64,000 nucleotides of DNA from Vibrio ruber DSM 16370 (GCF_900163965.1 NZ_FULE01000015.1:1-64000); one strand, 5' to 3'. Numbered from the stretch's first letter, positions 1-11,834 are shown. Made by a program: numbers and translations. Notes: generated by a model not told the origin, from the letters alone.

Positions 1-2
1 TG

Positions 3-416
3 GTTCAAGGCAAAGATGATTATCACCGACTACTGACCATTCCAGGTGTAGGACAGCGAGTTGCTGCTGCGGTGCTCGCTTTTGTCAGTGATATTCATGC
101 ATTCAAAAACGGGCGGCAGTTTGCTGTATGGTTAGGCTTAACACCAAAACAGATTTCTAGTGGTGAGAGCAATCGAATCGGGCGGATGACAAAGCGCGGA
201 AATCCTACTCTCAGGTATTTACTAATTTTGGGAAATCGAATTGTTCTCAATAATTGTACAAAGAGCGATACCCGACTCAATCGATGGCTTCGTCAGTTAA
301 AAGAACGGATGCATAGTTGTAAATGTGTTGTCGCCTTGGCGAACAAGTTGGCCAGAATTATCTGGCAGGTATTAGTTCATCATGAACAATTCGATCATCA
401 AAAAGCTTGTGCTTGA
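3..416 (+). CDS. IS110-family transposase, C-terminal part (cut by window edge)
   Basis: The reading frame is open from base 3 and enters from outside the window, so only the C-terminal ~137 residues are visible. They contain the helix-hairpin-helix stretch IPGVGQRVAAAVLAFV followed by FAVWLGLTPKQISSG and GRMTKRGNPTLRYLL, which is the Transposase_20 signature of IS110/IS1111 elements. These DEDD transposases recombine circular intermediates, and many target structured repeats. The catalytic N-terminal DEDD half would lie upstream. The frame ends normally at TGA. It cannot be judged from here whether the element is intact. Confidence 0.85.
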   Translation, partial: VQGKDDYHRLLTIPGVGQRVAAAVLAFVSDIHAFKNGRQFAVWLGLTPKQISSGESNRIGRMTKRGNPTLRYLLILGNRIVLNNCTKSDTRLNRWLRQLKERMHSCKCVVALANKLARIIWQVLVHHEQFDHQKACA

Positions 417-959
417 AGTGAATATACTCTAATAACGGAGCGGTAATATCAGTAAATGAATTAAAGCTGGCCAGTGTCTTGCCTTGAACCTCGGGAGTTA
501 ACCTGCCCATCCAGTGAGGCATATTTTCTGATTAGGCGGGCAAGACTTTTTGGATCTCATTTGGGCGCGATACATAGAGTATCAAACTGACGCCGGATAT
601 ATGTTTAAGGCCGCGTTTCATTTTCAGGAACAACCGTCGATGGTGAATTTATGAGATGAATAAATACATTGAGGAAGTCTGAAAAATACTTTGATTTAGA
701 TGGAGTGACCATATAGGTTACTCTTGCATCTTGGCAAGAGTAACTGGCGCACTGAGCACCGATGCCTCTGAAATTGGGGAACGCAATTGTGCGTCAAACT
801 TAGGCGTCAAATTTAGGTACCAAAAGCTGGAAAAACTCACCTTCCTCAATATAACCATTAATAAAACCCGATAGAAGCAGCGTTCTCAACCACCAGCACT
901 TCTATCACAAGCAAACGCAAGGTAAGATAGTTTCCGATCTGATTTGCAGCCGATGAAAT
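417..959. other. Intergenic stretch downstream of the IS110 transposase
   Basis: No convincing gene was found. A short inverted pair, GTCTTGCC at 476-483 and GGCAAGAC at 539-546, may be the subterminal repeat of the IS element. At 764-798 lies a bipartite motif (GCCTCTGAAAT, 11 nt, ATTGTGCGTCAAA) that recurs with the same spacing at 12106-12140. The last ~100 bases lead into the LacI-type repressor and show no clear operator. Confidence 0.4.
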
Positions 960-1985
960 ATGACCAAAACAACCGTTATGTCCCCAAAACCGAAAAAGAG
1001 CCGCACCACCTTACAAGACGTAGCCGATGCGGTCGGCGTAACGAAGATGACCGTCTCTCGCTACATGCGCAATCCCGAATCAGTGGCAAAAAAGACTCAG
1101 GAAAAAATCGCTGCGGTGATTGAACAGCTCGGTTACATCGAAAACCGCGCTCCGGCCATGTTGTCCCGAGCTTCGAGCAATGCGATCGGGGTGTTACTCC
1201 CTTCACTGTCTAACCAGATATTTGCTTCGTTTATGCAGGGCATCGAGACCGTCACCAAAGCCAATGGCTATGAAACGCTATTGGCTCACTTTGGTTACGA
1301 TGAACAGGAAGAAGAACGTAAAATTGCCTCGCTGCTCTCTTATCAGGTGGACGGATTAATTCTCACTGCCAGCAACCATACCCCAAGAACCTTACAGATG
1401 ATCCACAATGCCGGCGTCCCCGTGGTTGAAACGATGGAGCTGCCCCCTTCTCCCATTGATATGGTGGTCGGGCTGAATCATCTGGATGCCTCTTACCAAG
1501 TGGTGCGACGGATGATTGCCGCAGGGAAACGTTCGATCGCATACTTTGGTGCCCGTCTGGATACCCGAACGCATCTCCGGATGCTTGGCTACGATAAAGC
1601 CATGCTCGAAGCAGGGTTAGCAAGGCAACACATTCTCACCAAAGAACACTCCAGTTTTTCGCTGGCCGGTGATTTACTGGATCAGGCGATACAACGGTAC
1701 CCTGACTTAGACGGCGTTTTCTGTACCAACGACGATATCGCCATCGGCACCTTATTCGCCGCCCAACAGCGAGGGATCAAAGTCCCTGAACAGCTTTCGA
1801 TTGTGGGATATAACGCTTTAGATATTGGTAAGACCATTCGCCCCAAAATCACCAGTGTCGATACACCCCGGTTTGATATCGGGCAAAAAAGCGCAGAGTT
1901 AATTCTCGCACGGCTCAAGAACGAACCGATTGCCAATCCTATAATTGATATGGGCTATATGATTCGTGAAGGGGAAAGTATTTAG
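960..1985 (+). CDS. gntR: LacI-family repressor, GntR-like (gluconate type)
   Basis: A 341-residue DNA-binding repressor. Residues ~16-65 hold the LacI helix-turn-helix (LQDVADAVGVTKMTVSRYM) with the hinge ending in YIENRAPAMLS. The rest is a periplasmic-binding-protein-like sensor domain with AIGVLLPSLSNQ, DGLILTASNHTPRTL and DGVFCTNDDIAIG. The whole chain follows E. coli GntR/IdnR far more closely than other LacI members, so gluconate or gluconate-6-P is the expected inducer (inference). It converges on and abuts gluconokinase, and a double palindrome of GntR type lies between gluconokinase and the PTS gene. There is no good ribosome site at 960; a second in-frame ATG is at 978. Confidence 0.85.
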   Translation: MTKTTVMSPKPKKSRTTLQDVADAVGVTKMTVSRYMRNPESVAKKTQEKIAAVIEQLGYIENRAPAMLSRASSNAIGVLLPSLSNQIFASFMQGIETVTKANGYETLLAHFGYDEQEEERKIASLLSYQVDGLILTASNHTPRTLQMIHNAGVPVVETMELPPSPIDMVVGLNHLDASYQVVRRMIAAGKRSIAYFGARLDTRTHLRMLGYDKAMLEAGLARQHILTKEHSSFSLAGDLLDQAIQRYPDLDGVFCTNDDIAIGTLFAAQQRGIKVPEQLSIVGYNALDIGKTIRPKITSVDTPRFDIGQKSAELILARLKNEPIANPIIDMGYMIREGESI

Positions 1986-2510
1986 TTACATCACCGCCGG
2001 CACTTGTGCCTTTTTAAGTTCAGTGATGATTCGTTCGACCACTTGCTCAATACTGCCCTCAATATTGACGACAATCGTCCGGGGCTCCTGATCGGGTCGC
2101 TCCAGCGTATCAAACTGGCTTTTCACCATATTATCTTTCATGAAATGACCTTGTCGCATCTGCATTCGTTCAAGGATCAACGCCATATCACCATCAAGAA
2201 AAACAAAAGTCACATGGTTGTTCCCCATGCGGATTTGGTCACGATAGTCTTTTTTTAATGCCGAGCAGACCAACACACCGTGTTCATCCTGACTTTCGAA
2301 ACGCTGAGCAGCCTCGCGGATTCTTGCCAGCCACGGTTGACGATCAGCGTCATCCAAAGGCTGTCCCGCTGCCATTTTCTGAATATTGGCGCTGGGGTGA
2401 AGGTCGTCACCATCAATAAACTGACGCCCGAGTCGGTCGGCTAATCGCGCACCAATCGTGCTTTTACCGCAACCGCAAACCCCCATCACGACAATACTGC
2501 TACCTGACAT
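1986..2510 (-). CDS. gntK: Gluconokinase, GntK/IdnK type
   Basis: A 174-residue P-loop kinase that converts D-gluconate and ATP to 6-phosphogluconate, feeding the Entner-Doudoroff and pentose phosphate routes. The Walker A loop GVCGCGKST is at residues ~10-18, followed by the family signatures DGDDLHP and GQPLDDADRQPWL and by CSALKKDYRD. Length is normal. ATG at 2510 is preferred over a TTG at 2516 because AGGA sits at a proper distance before the ATG. Its stop codon directly abuts the stop of the repressor gene. Its promoter region carries the operator pair at 2588-2612 shared with the divergent PTS operon. Confidence 0.92.
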   Translation of the reverse strand: MSGSSIVVMGVCGCGKSTIGARLADRLGRQFIDGDDLHPSANIQKMAAGQPLDDADRQPWLARIREAAQRFESQDEHGVLVCSALKKDYRDQIRMGNNHVTFVFLDGDMALILERMQMRQGHFMKDNMVKSQFDTLERPDQEPRTIVVNIEGSIEQVVERIITELKKAQVPAVM

Positions 2511-2587
2511 ACTCAATCCTCATCACAAATTTGCGCATGATCTCATTTTTGAAATTCACGTCAAAATTAGGGTTTACCCAGTTAACT

Positions 2588-2612
2588 TTACCGGTAATAT
2601 GTTACCGGTAAC
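2588..2612. promoter_or_regulatory. Tandem GntR-type operator palindromes
   Basis: TTACCGGTAA occurs at 2588-2597 and again at 2602-2611, the second as the longer palindrome GTTACCGGTAAC (2601-2612). Both resemble the ATGTTACC-GTAACAT half-sites known for E. coli GntR. They sit between gluconokinase (leftward) and the PTS gene (rightward), so one repressor probably controls both transcripts. This is inferred from motif and position only. Confidence 0.65.
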
Positions 2613-2744
2613 CTAAAGACCTGTAAAGTCACTTGCTCAACCAATTTAATAACAGAACAGATGGATTTTTCCGGCTCAGATCTTTCATCAAAGTCGCACG
2701 AATCATCAATGAACATCACCGGGAAGCGTTTCTAGGAGAGAAAA

Positions 2745-5728
<2,984 letters not shown>

Positions 5729-5768
5729 CAGCAGACCGGGTTTGACAATCCTCTTCTCCCCCCTGTCT

Positions 5769-5798
5769 CCCCCTCGGAGAAGGGGGTTGTTTCTTTTT
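5769..5798 (+). terminator. Candidate intrinsic terminator after the PTS/GH1 operon
   Basis: CCCCC (5769-5773) pairs with GGGGG (5782-5786), followed by the T-rich run TTGTTTCTTTTT. The stem is short, so efficiency is uncertain. Confidence 0.45.
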
Positions 5799-6034
5799 GC
5801 CCATACAATCCTAAAAATCCATCTGTTGATTCCTCACCCAAAGCACCATCATCTCTACTTCACATTATTTTCATTCATTATTTGACTTGTATTTTTATTG
5901 ATATATACAGTTATTTTCATAATAAAATTTATACAATCAATTTCATAATATTAAGCTATGAATAATCTGTAGAAGTGGAAGTAGAAGTGGAAGTCTAACT
6001 ATTAACTTAATCAACTAAACAACAGGGAAATGTC
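5799..6034. other. AT-rich gap with a 12-bp tandem repeat
   Basis: No gene was found. TAGAAGTGGAAG occurs twice in tandem at 5970-5993, about 40 bases before the protease start, in otherwise very AT-rich DNA that probably holds the protease promoter. Confidence 0.4.
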
Positions 6035-6922
6035 ATGTCAAACAAACTGATCCTAGCTACTTTACTATTACCTGTTTTCGCGTTTGCTCAAGACGATGTA
6101 AATGAGTCTGAAAGTTTTCAGGTCAGTGAAAAACAAATCAATACTGCCGTTGAGTATTGGACTCCGGAAGCGATGGAAAATGCGGTACCTTATCCAACCC
6201 CGGAGATTTCAGAGGAAGAGTTTAAAGCACTCCAAGAGTTTCCAATCGAAGATGCGCCCGAACAAATCATCGGCGAAGAACCAGAAATTTTGGGGACCCC
6301 GAGCAGGGCTGATGTTCGTTCATCGCCATACAACAAGGGTGGAAAGCTATACTTTACTTTGAACGGGAATAACTATAGCTGTTCCGCTCAATTTGTCGGC
6401 AGCACAAGTGTTGTGATGACTGCGGCTCATTGTGTCAGAGCGACAAGCGGTGCCTGGGCGTCAAATGTCGTATTTCGCAGAGCTTATTCTAATGGCGGCG
6501 GCCAAGTCGTTGGTACCAGATGCCTAAGCACAAAAAGTGGCTGGGTGAATGGGGGTAACGGGCGTTATAAATGGGATTACTCATTTATTAAAACCAATGC
6601 TAACTCAAATGCAGGATACATGCGGTTAAAAACCGGAATCCCATATTCTCAATTAGTTTCGATTGGCTATCCTAGTAACTATGGTAGCGGTAAATATATG
6701 TACAAAGTTACAGGCACCAAGGGTCAGATTACCGGTGGGGTCGTTGAAATGCGCGGTAACCCTATGCGCAGTGGCAATAGTGGCGGAGCGTGGCTCGGTA
6801 GTAACTATGCTGTCGGGTTGAATTCTTTCCATTATAGAGGTAATAACTCTGATGAGTGGGGCCCATACTTTGATAGTAACACCGCCAACCTGTATCAATT
6901 CGCTTCTAACGGGTGTAAATAA
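6035..6922 (+). CDS. Secreted trypsin-like serine protease (S1/V8-like)
   Basis: A 295-residue exported protease. The N-terminus MSNKLILATLLLPVFAFAQ is a Sec signal peptide. An acidic ~70-residue propeptide follows, rich in E, P and N, and the catalytic domain starts near residue 95. The triad is visible as His in MTAAHCV, Asp in KWDYSFIKT and Ser in MRSGNSGGAWLG. The domain is short and compact, closer to the glutamyl-endopeptidase/V8-like branch than to classical trypsins; specificity is not predictable here. An AGGGA ribosome site precedes the ATG. It appears to be a single-gene unit. Confidence 0.88.
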   Translation: MSNKLILATLLLPVFAFAQDDVNESESFQVSEKQINTAVEYWTPEAMENAVPYPTPEISEEEFKALQEFPIEDAPEQIIGEEPEILGTPSRADVRSSPYNKGGKLYFTLNGNNYSCSAQFVGSTSVVMTAAHCVRATSGAWASNVVFRRAYSNGGGQVVGTRCLSTKSGWVNGGNGRYKWDYSFIKTNANSNAGYMRLKTGIPYSQLVSIGYPSNYGSGKYMYKVTGTKGQITGGVVEMRGNPMRSGNSGGAWLGSNYAVGLNSFHYRGNNSDEWGPYFDSNTANLYQFASNGCK

Positions 6923-7014
6923 ACATGACAAAGCCAGCCTTTGAAGTAGATACTGACCTCAGATAATGTCAGATTGCAGTTTGTATCGGGTGCGTCCACT
7001 TTTCACAGGCGTTG

Positions 7015-7056
7015 AACGTCTCTGCATATCGCTATTGATGCTTAAGCAGAGACGTT
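7015..7056 (+). other. Perfect 11-bp inverted repeat
   Basis: AACGTCTCTGC (7015-7025) and GCAGAGACGTT (7046-7056) form a hairpin with a 20-nt loop in the gap after the protease gene. There is no T-tract after it, so it is not a clear terminator. It immediately precedes the permease relic. Confidence 0.5.
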
Positions 7057-7065
7057 TGCCAAACG

Positions 7066-7161
7066 ATAGCCTCTTTCCACGGCATCATCATGGGTTACTC
7101 TCGTCAGATCTTTGCTTTAGCGCGTGCGGACTTCTTACCTAAATCACTCGCCGCGGTAAAC
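7066..7161 (+). pseudogene. Relic of an ethanolamine-permease-like gene
   Basis: Translating 7066-7161 gives 32 residues containing IASFHGIIMGYSRQIFALAR and ending FLPKSLAAVN. This matches the conserved loop of amino-acid permeases of the ethanolamine (EutP/APC) group. Nothing recognisable as permease flanks it on either side in any frame, so only a fragment of the gene survives. The identification is from memory of the family motif. Confidence 0.55.
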
Positions 7162-7230
7162 ATCGTTCAGATGCCATGCAAGAAGGCAATGAAATGCTTC
7201 AAGTTCCAACTGAATCCTAGAATTCTTACG

Positions 7231-7275
7231 AGGACACACACCAGAAGTAAATCCATTCCTTGAGGTGCGTGTCCT
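7231..7275. repeat. REP-like inverted repeat
   Basis: AGGACACACACC (7231-7242) and GGTGCGTGTCCT (7264-7275) are inverted with one mismatch. The GGACACACAC/GTGTCC core is shared with repeats at ~11.8, 32.1, 34.5, 35.9, 38.7, 41.2 and 42.7 kb and fits the RAYT gene at 34.8 kb. Confidence 0.6.
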
Positions 7276-7298
7276 GCTTATTCTCTTCAGGATATTTG

Positions 7299-7487
7299 TT
7301 ATATCTCCTGTTCCATGCAAGTTTCCCGTTCTATCAGCTGTTCTGCTTTTCTACTGATCTCGATAATCCCTTTTTGCAAAGCAGACACGCCTTTATAGTC
7401 AGCCAGCAAGATTGAAGACAGTGCAAGGACAGCGAGATCAGCCATGTCTAAAATGTATTCTAATTCTTTGATTTTGTTTATTTTCAT
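7299..7487 (-). CDS. Small hypothetical protein, 62 aa
   Basis: This short leucine- and isoleucine-rich, probably all-helical protein lies 34 bp beyond the stop of aas on the same strand. The ATG at 7487 is chosen over a GTG at 7496 because AGGTGA is correctly spaced before it. The protein has no cysteines until near its end and no signal peptide. No family is recognised. It could be expressed by read-through from aas. The good ribosome site is the main evidence that it is a gene. Confidence 0.45.
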   Translation of the reverse strand: MKINKIKELEYILDMADLAVLALSSILLADYKGVSALQKGIIEISRKAEQLIERETCMEQEI

Positions 7488-7521
7488 TATGTTCACCTAT
7501 CTATTTGACGTTTTGTGCTAT

Positions 7522-10500
7522 TTATCCTATTTGCGCCAGTGCCAGATTTTTTGCGGCGGAGAAATCGAGCTTGCCGCTGCCCAGGAGGGGAATATTGGCG
7601 ACTTGCATGATTTTATTTGGCAGCATCAGAGACGGCATTCCTTTCTGGATCAGGATTTTTTTCACTTCAGCCGGTTCTAAATTCAGATCAACTAGCATAA
7701 TGATCTGTTCTCCTTTCTTCTCATCCGGCAGATTCACGGCAACCAGTCCGGATTCCGGTTGATCGAGCAGTTCACGGGCACACTGTTCAACAGCCCCAAG
7801 ACTTACCATCTCGCCACCCAGTTTGGCGAAGCGTGAATAACGATCAACGATAGTTAAATAGCCGTCACTATCCAGATAACCTTTGTCTCCGGTTTTGTAC
7901 CAACGTTGGCCGTCCAGTTCAGCGACGACTTCGGCCGTTTTATCCGGGTCATTGAGATAGCCCTGCATGATCTGAGCGCCACCGATCAGGATCAGTCCGT
8001 CTTCACCGGCAGGTAACGGCATCAGTGTCACAGGATCCACGATCTTAAATGTGGTTCCGGGAAGTGCCAGACCAACGGTTCCTTCACGGGCGGCTTCCTG
8101 AATAAAGCCTTCACGACGAACCAGATGCCCCGGCAGGTTGACGCTGGCAACCGGCGTAGTTTCGGTGGTACCGTATCCTTCGAGGACAGGCACCATAAAT
8201 TTCTGCTGGAATGCGGCTTTGATCTTCGCGTCTAATTTTTCAGCACCGGATACCACAGCTCTGAGTGAGTTGAACATCATGGGATTGATGCGACGGTTAC
8301 GCTGATACATGCCTAAAAATGTCGAGGTTGCACACATCAGGGTAGCTTCATATTTGGCGACTGAACGGGCAATATTCAGGCTATCGGTCGGATCCGGGTG
8401 GCAGATGACCGGAATCCCTTCAATCAGCGGTAACATGCCGGTGACTGTCAGACCAAATGCATGGAATAGTGGCAGGGTCGCCATGATTTTATCGTTGCTG
8501 CGGATATTCAGCACATCCGAAACCTGACGTAAATTGGCCAGAATATTTTTGTGGCTGAGCATGACGCCTTTTGGCGCGCCTTCACTTCCCGAAGAGAACA
8601 GGATTGCCGCGGTATCTTCCCGTTGTTGTTGCTGACAGAGTAATCGGCTAATCCAACTGGCAGGCAGTGTTTTGACCGCCAATAACATCATCAGTTGTGC
8701 GGGCCGGCCGAGACTGGCTTTGAAATCTTCCAGATAAAGTACACGACAGCCGTCAAGGAGGGTCTGGCAGTCAATGCCGCGTTTTTCCAGTCTGGCGAGA
8801 AAGCGTCTGGAAGTGACGATACTTTCCACTGCCGCATTGTGTTTTGCACTGCGCAGCGCTTCCGCTGAAGCCGTGTAATTGAGATTGACTACGGTTTTCC
8901 CCGCCATCATCGCTGCCAGATTACTCATTAGCCCGGCACTGGAAGTCGGGACCAGCAAGCCTAAATTCTGTCCCGGCAGATGCTGAAGTTTACGCTTGAG
9001 CAGCAGACTGCCGACCAGAAAGCGGCTATGCGTGATTGGTTGACCGTTGCTGTCCGCGACTGCCCACTGGCCGGGATGGTTTTTCGCCGTTGCGATCCAG
9101 GCTTCAGGAAGCGTTCCCAGCGTGTCGGCATATTCATTCCAGGTTGCGACGGACATTTCAAATACCTTCTGTTTCACTTCCGTGGCGGTTGAATGGATAT
9201 CCATCGCGGTTCCGAATGCGATAATGACATCTCTTTTTATCCCGGTTTTTCTCACTTTTGCCAGACGTTTGCTGGAACGGGAGAAGAAACTTCCCCACAT
9301 CCCGCGCAGATAGAACGGAATAATCACACCACGGGCATCCTGACAGGCACGTTCAAAGCCTTTTTTAAATTCTCCCAGTTGACCAAGATAGCTGATACGA
9401 CCTTCAGGAAACAGACAGACCACTTCACCCTGATTCAGGAGGTCGGTTATCTTGTTTAATGCTTCACGGCTTTTGCCGGGAGCAATCGGAACCACCTGAA
9501 ACAGATCGAACAGCCATTTGAGATACCAGCATTGGTAGATAGTCTGATCCATAACAAAGTGTACACGTCTCGGGGATGCCATCTGCACAATTGCCCAGTC
9601 CAGCCAGCTGATATGATTACCGAGCAGCAGCGTTCCCTGACCGGCTTCCGGCAGATTGTTGAACCCCAACACTTGCAGACGGTATTTGCGGCCGAGTAAT
9701 TTGGTCATCACCGAACGGACCAGAACTTCCGGTAGCAGAATGATGGCTGCCAACGCAACCAAAGCACCAAGGCCGAATAATCCCCACAAGATATAGCTGA
9801 CATCGAGTTCCTGCGTTGTGAACGCGACCGTGACTGCCAAACATAACAACATGCCGACATTCTGAATGAAATTATTTCCGGCCAGAATTTTACCGATCTG
9901 GTCTTCTTTCGCGTGGAACTGAATTAATGCGTTGAGCGGGACCAGCATAAATGAGCCGCCGATACCGATAGTCAGGAAAATACCGCCAAGCAAAACCGAT
10001 GAGGTGACCTGTGGCAGCAGAAATAGTCCAGCACAGATAATCAGAGCACCAGCGGGGATCAGTGCCAGATTAATGTGATTGACGGAGTGTTTTGAAGCAA
10101 ATGAAGAACCAAGCATCATACCGACAATCGCCATCGCAATAATACTTTGAATGATAAAGGTATTATCCATAGCAAGGTGGCTTTTGGCGTAGGCTGGGAA
10201 AGCAGCAATCATTACCTGACTGATCGAAAGAAACAAGGTTAAGCCGATGACTGATTGCCAAATCGCTTTTTTCTGAAACAGAAGGGTGAGATTCCGGCCT
10301 AACGTTTTACCCAGAATGTAATCTTTCCAGATAAATACGGGTTCTTGTATCTGAGGCCGAGCACCATCCTGAGGTGTGTGTCCCCGTAAGTGATCTTTTC
10401 CCGGTAAGCGGAAAGCCAGCAGACACTCGATCAGAGAACCAATGACCAGTAACCAGCCTAATGGGGCGATGTCCTGAAGAATCGCTCCCGGCTGAAGCGG

Positions 10501-11010
10501 GGTTTCAGGGGATAATTTCAGTTCGAACAGTGCGGAAAAGACGGCGCTCCCAGCAAGAATGGCAATCATTGAAACCGCCTGAACCCAGGCGTTGCCGTTG
10601 CTGAGTTTTTCTGCGCCGACCAGCTCTCGGATGTAACCATATTTTGCCGGAGAATAGAGCGCACTCTGCACTGCGAGAATAAACGTCAGGGCAAAGGATG
10701 CATAAAACCAGCCCTGATAATAGCAGAGGGTAATCATCAGAGTGATGAATACCGCACATAAGGCGCTGATTTTCATCACTTTGGTTTTTGCATAACGATC
10801 CGACAGATAGCCGGATGGGGTAAAGAGTAATACAAAAGGGAGCAGAATCAGTGCATTGACGATCGCAGTCATCAGCACCTGCTGGTGATCTGACAATGTT
10901 TTGAACAGGGTATTCTGCACGACGATTTTATGGCCTAAATCGACAAAAGCGTTCATGAAAGCAACCCATAGGAAGGTGACAAAACCTCTGACAGTGGTAG
11001 CGTTATTCAT
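7522..11010 (-). CDS. aas: LplT-Aas fusion: lysophospholipid transporter / acyltransferase / acyl-ACP synthetase
   Basis: A 1162-residue three-part inner-membrane protein that recycles lysophospholipids. Residues ~1-400 are an MFS domain like E. coli LplT, with SGYLSDRYAK as the loop motif. Residues ~430-620 are a PlsC-type acyltransferase (LGNHISWLDWAI and FPEGRIS). The remainder is an AMP-forming acyl ligase (SSGSEGAPKGVMLSHKN, YGTTETTPV, YKTGDKG). In E. coli, lplT and aas are separate neighbouring genes. ATG 11010 follows GGAGAATAAGT; an earlier in-frame start at 11097 would run through the operator region and is rejected. A 19-bp inverted repeat precedes it. Confidence 0.9.
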   Translation of the reverse strand: MNNATTVRGFVTFLWVAFMNAFVDLGHKIVVQNTLFKTLSDHQQVLMTAIVNALILLPFVLLFTPSGYLSDRYAKTKVMKISALCAVFITLMITLCYYQGWFYASFALTFILAVQSALYSPAKYGYIRELVGAEKLSNGNAWVQAVSMIAILAGSAVFSALFELKLSPETPLQPGAILQDIAPLGWLLVIGSLIECLLAFRLPGKDHLRGHTPQDGARPQIQEPVFIWKDYILGKTLGRNLTLLFQKKAIWQSVIGLTLFLSISQVMIAAFPAYAKSHLAMDNTFIIQSIIAMAIVGMMLGSSFASKHSVNHINLALIPAGALIICAGLFLLPQVTSSVLLGGIFLTIGIGGSFMLVPLNALIQFHAKEDQIGKILAGNNFIQNVGMLLCLAVTVAFTTQELDVSYILWGLFGLGALVALAAIILLPEVLVRSVMTKLLGRKYRLQVLGFNNLPEAGQGTLLLGNHISWLDWAIVQMASPRRVHFVMDQTIYQCWYLKWLFDLFQVVPIAPGKSREALNKITDLLNQGEVVCLFPEGRISYLGQLGEFKKGFERACQDARGVIIPFYLRGMWGSFFSRSSKRLAKVRKTGIKRDVIIAFGTAMDIHSTATEVKQKVFEMSVATWNEYADTLGTLPEAWIATAKNHPGQWAVADSNGQPITHSRFLVGSLLLKRKLQHLPGQNLGLLVPTSSAGLMSNLAAMMAGKTVVNLNYTASAEALRSAKHNAAVESIVTSRRFLARLEKRGIDCQTLLDGCRVLYLEDFKASLGRPAQLMMLLAVKTLPASWISRLLCQQQQREDTAAILFSSGSEGAPKGVMLSHKNILANLRQVSDVLNIRSNDKIMATLPLFHAFGLTVTGMLPLIEGIPVICHPDPTDSLNIARSVAKYEATLMCATSTFLGMYQRNRRINPMMFNSLRAVVSGAEKLDAKIKAAFQQKFMVPVLEGYGTTETTPVASVNLPGHLVRREGFIQEAAREGTVGLALPGTTFKIVDPVTLMPLPAGEDGLILIGGAQIMQGYLNDPDKTAEVVAELDGQRWYKTGDKGYLDSDGYLTIVDRYSRFAKLGGEMVSLGAVEQCARELLDQPESGLVAVNLPDEKKGEQIIMLVDLNLEPAEVKKILIQKGMPSLMLPNKIMQVANIPLLGSGKLDFSAAKNLALAQIG

Positions 11011-11026
11011 ACTTATTCTCCAATTT

Positions 11027-11078
11027 AATCGAACAGTGTTCAATTGATGGATAGAATTTAATTGAACACTGTTCGATT
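11027..11078. promoter_or_regulatory. 19-bp inverted repeat, probable TetR-family operator pair
   Basis: AATCGAACAGTGTTCAATT (11027-11045) and its exact reverse complement (11060-11078) are separated by 14 bp just upstream of aas. Each arm is itself a near-palindrome, GAACA-N-TGTTC. Lipid-metabolism regulators of the TetR family use GAAC/GTTC-type sites, so fatty-acid-responsive control of aas is likely (inference). The regulator gene is not in the neighbourhood. Confidence 0.7.
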
Positions 11079-11105
11079 GTAAAGGGAATTTTTGCATTAT
11101 TTTTA

Positions 11106-11279
11106 CCGGAGAGATTAACCAACGCCTACCCCAATATTCTCACACGGTTGTCTCTGCCTCAGCAGGAATACCTCAAACTCAGCACCAAGCTGGAAAAGAA
11201 ACCCAGACTCAGGGTTGCTTCAACCGAACGGCTTAATCTCGCGAAACAACAACTCAAGAAGCAGAGAATACTCGGATAA
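11106..11279 (+). pseudogene. Unidentified coding relic
   Basis: An open 57-codon stretch without a start codon ends at TAA 11277. It contains YPNILTRLSLPQQEYLKLS and VASTERLNLAKQQLKKQRIL. The charged, helical composition looks like a genuine C-terminus, but no family is recognised and the upstream frame is closed. It probably is the tail of a gene lost by rearrangement. Confidence 0.35.
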
Positions 11280-11355
11280 GCTCATTTAAAGCTACTGTTG
11301 CGTTTCAAATGACGATATTATTGCGAATAAAATAGCCATAAACGAAGCCTAAAGC

Positions 11356-11772
11356 ATGTTAACTATCTCTAATACGGTCATTCTTGCAGAATGGGAAATT
11401 GAAATGACTGCTATCCGAGCCATGGGGAACGGTGGGCAAAATGTGCAGAAGGTATCCTCAGCCATTCATTTACGTTTTGATATTCAACGTTCGAGTTTAC
11501 CCTCAGTATACAAAGAAAGATTACTCGCTCTCAGTGATTCTAGAATTACCAAAGATGGCGTTGTCGTGATCAAATCACAAACCTATCGAACTCAGGAACA
11601 AAACCGACTTGATGCATTAGAACGTCTTAAAGGACTGATCCAATCCGTCATGGTGGTACAAAAGCGTCGGCGAGCGACCAAGCCAACCAGGTCATCAAAA
11701 CTCAAGCGCATAAATACTAAAAAGAAGATGGGACAAAAGAAAGCCTTACGAGGTCGAGTCAACGAAGACTGA
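11356..11772 (+). CDS. arfB: Alternative ribosome-rescue factor ArfB (YaeJ)
   Basis: A 138-residue peptidyl-tRNA hydrolase that frees ribosomes stalled on non-stop mRNAs. It carries the release-factor GGQ in RAMGNGGQNVQKVSSAIHL, the STAIHLRFD-like block and the YKERLL helix. The basic tail after residue ~105 (KRRRATKPTRSSKLKR, KKKMGQKKALRGR) enters the empty mRNA channel in characterised homologues. Length matches E. coli ArfB (140). It stands alone. The ribosome site is weak, but the N-terminus aligns with the family from the first residue. Confidence 0.93.
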   Translation: MLTISNTVILAEWEIEMTAIRAMGNGGQNVQKVSSAIHLRFDIQRSSLPSVYKERLLALSDSRITKDGVVVIKSQTYRTQEQNRLDALERLKGLIQSVMVVQKRRRATKPTRSSKLKRINTKKKMGQKKALRGRVNED

Positions 11773-11834
11773 ACGACTAGCTTGATATGACAAAATAAAA
11801 AACCACCGACCAGTTTAGCCAAAGAACCTCTGAC

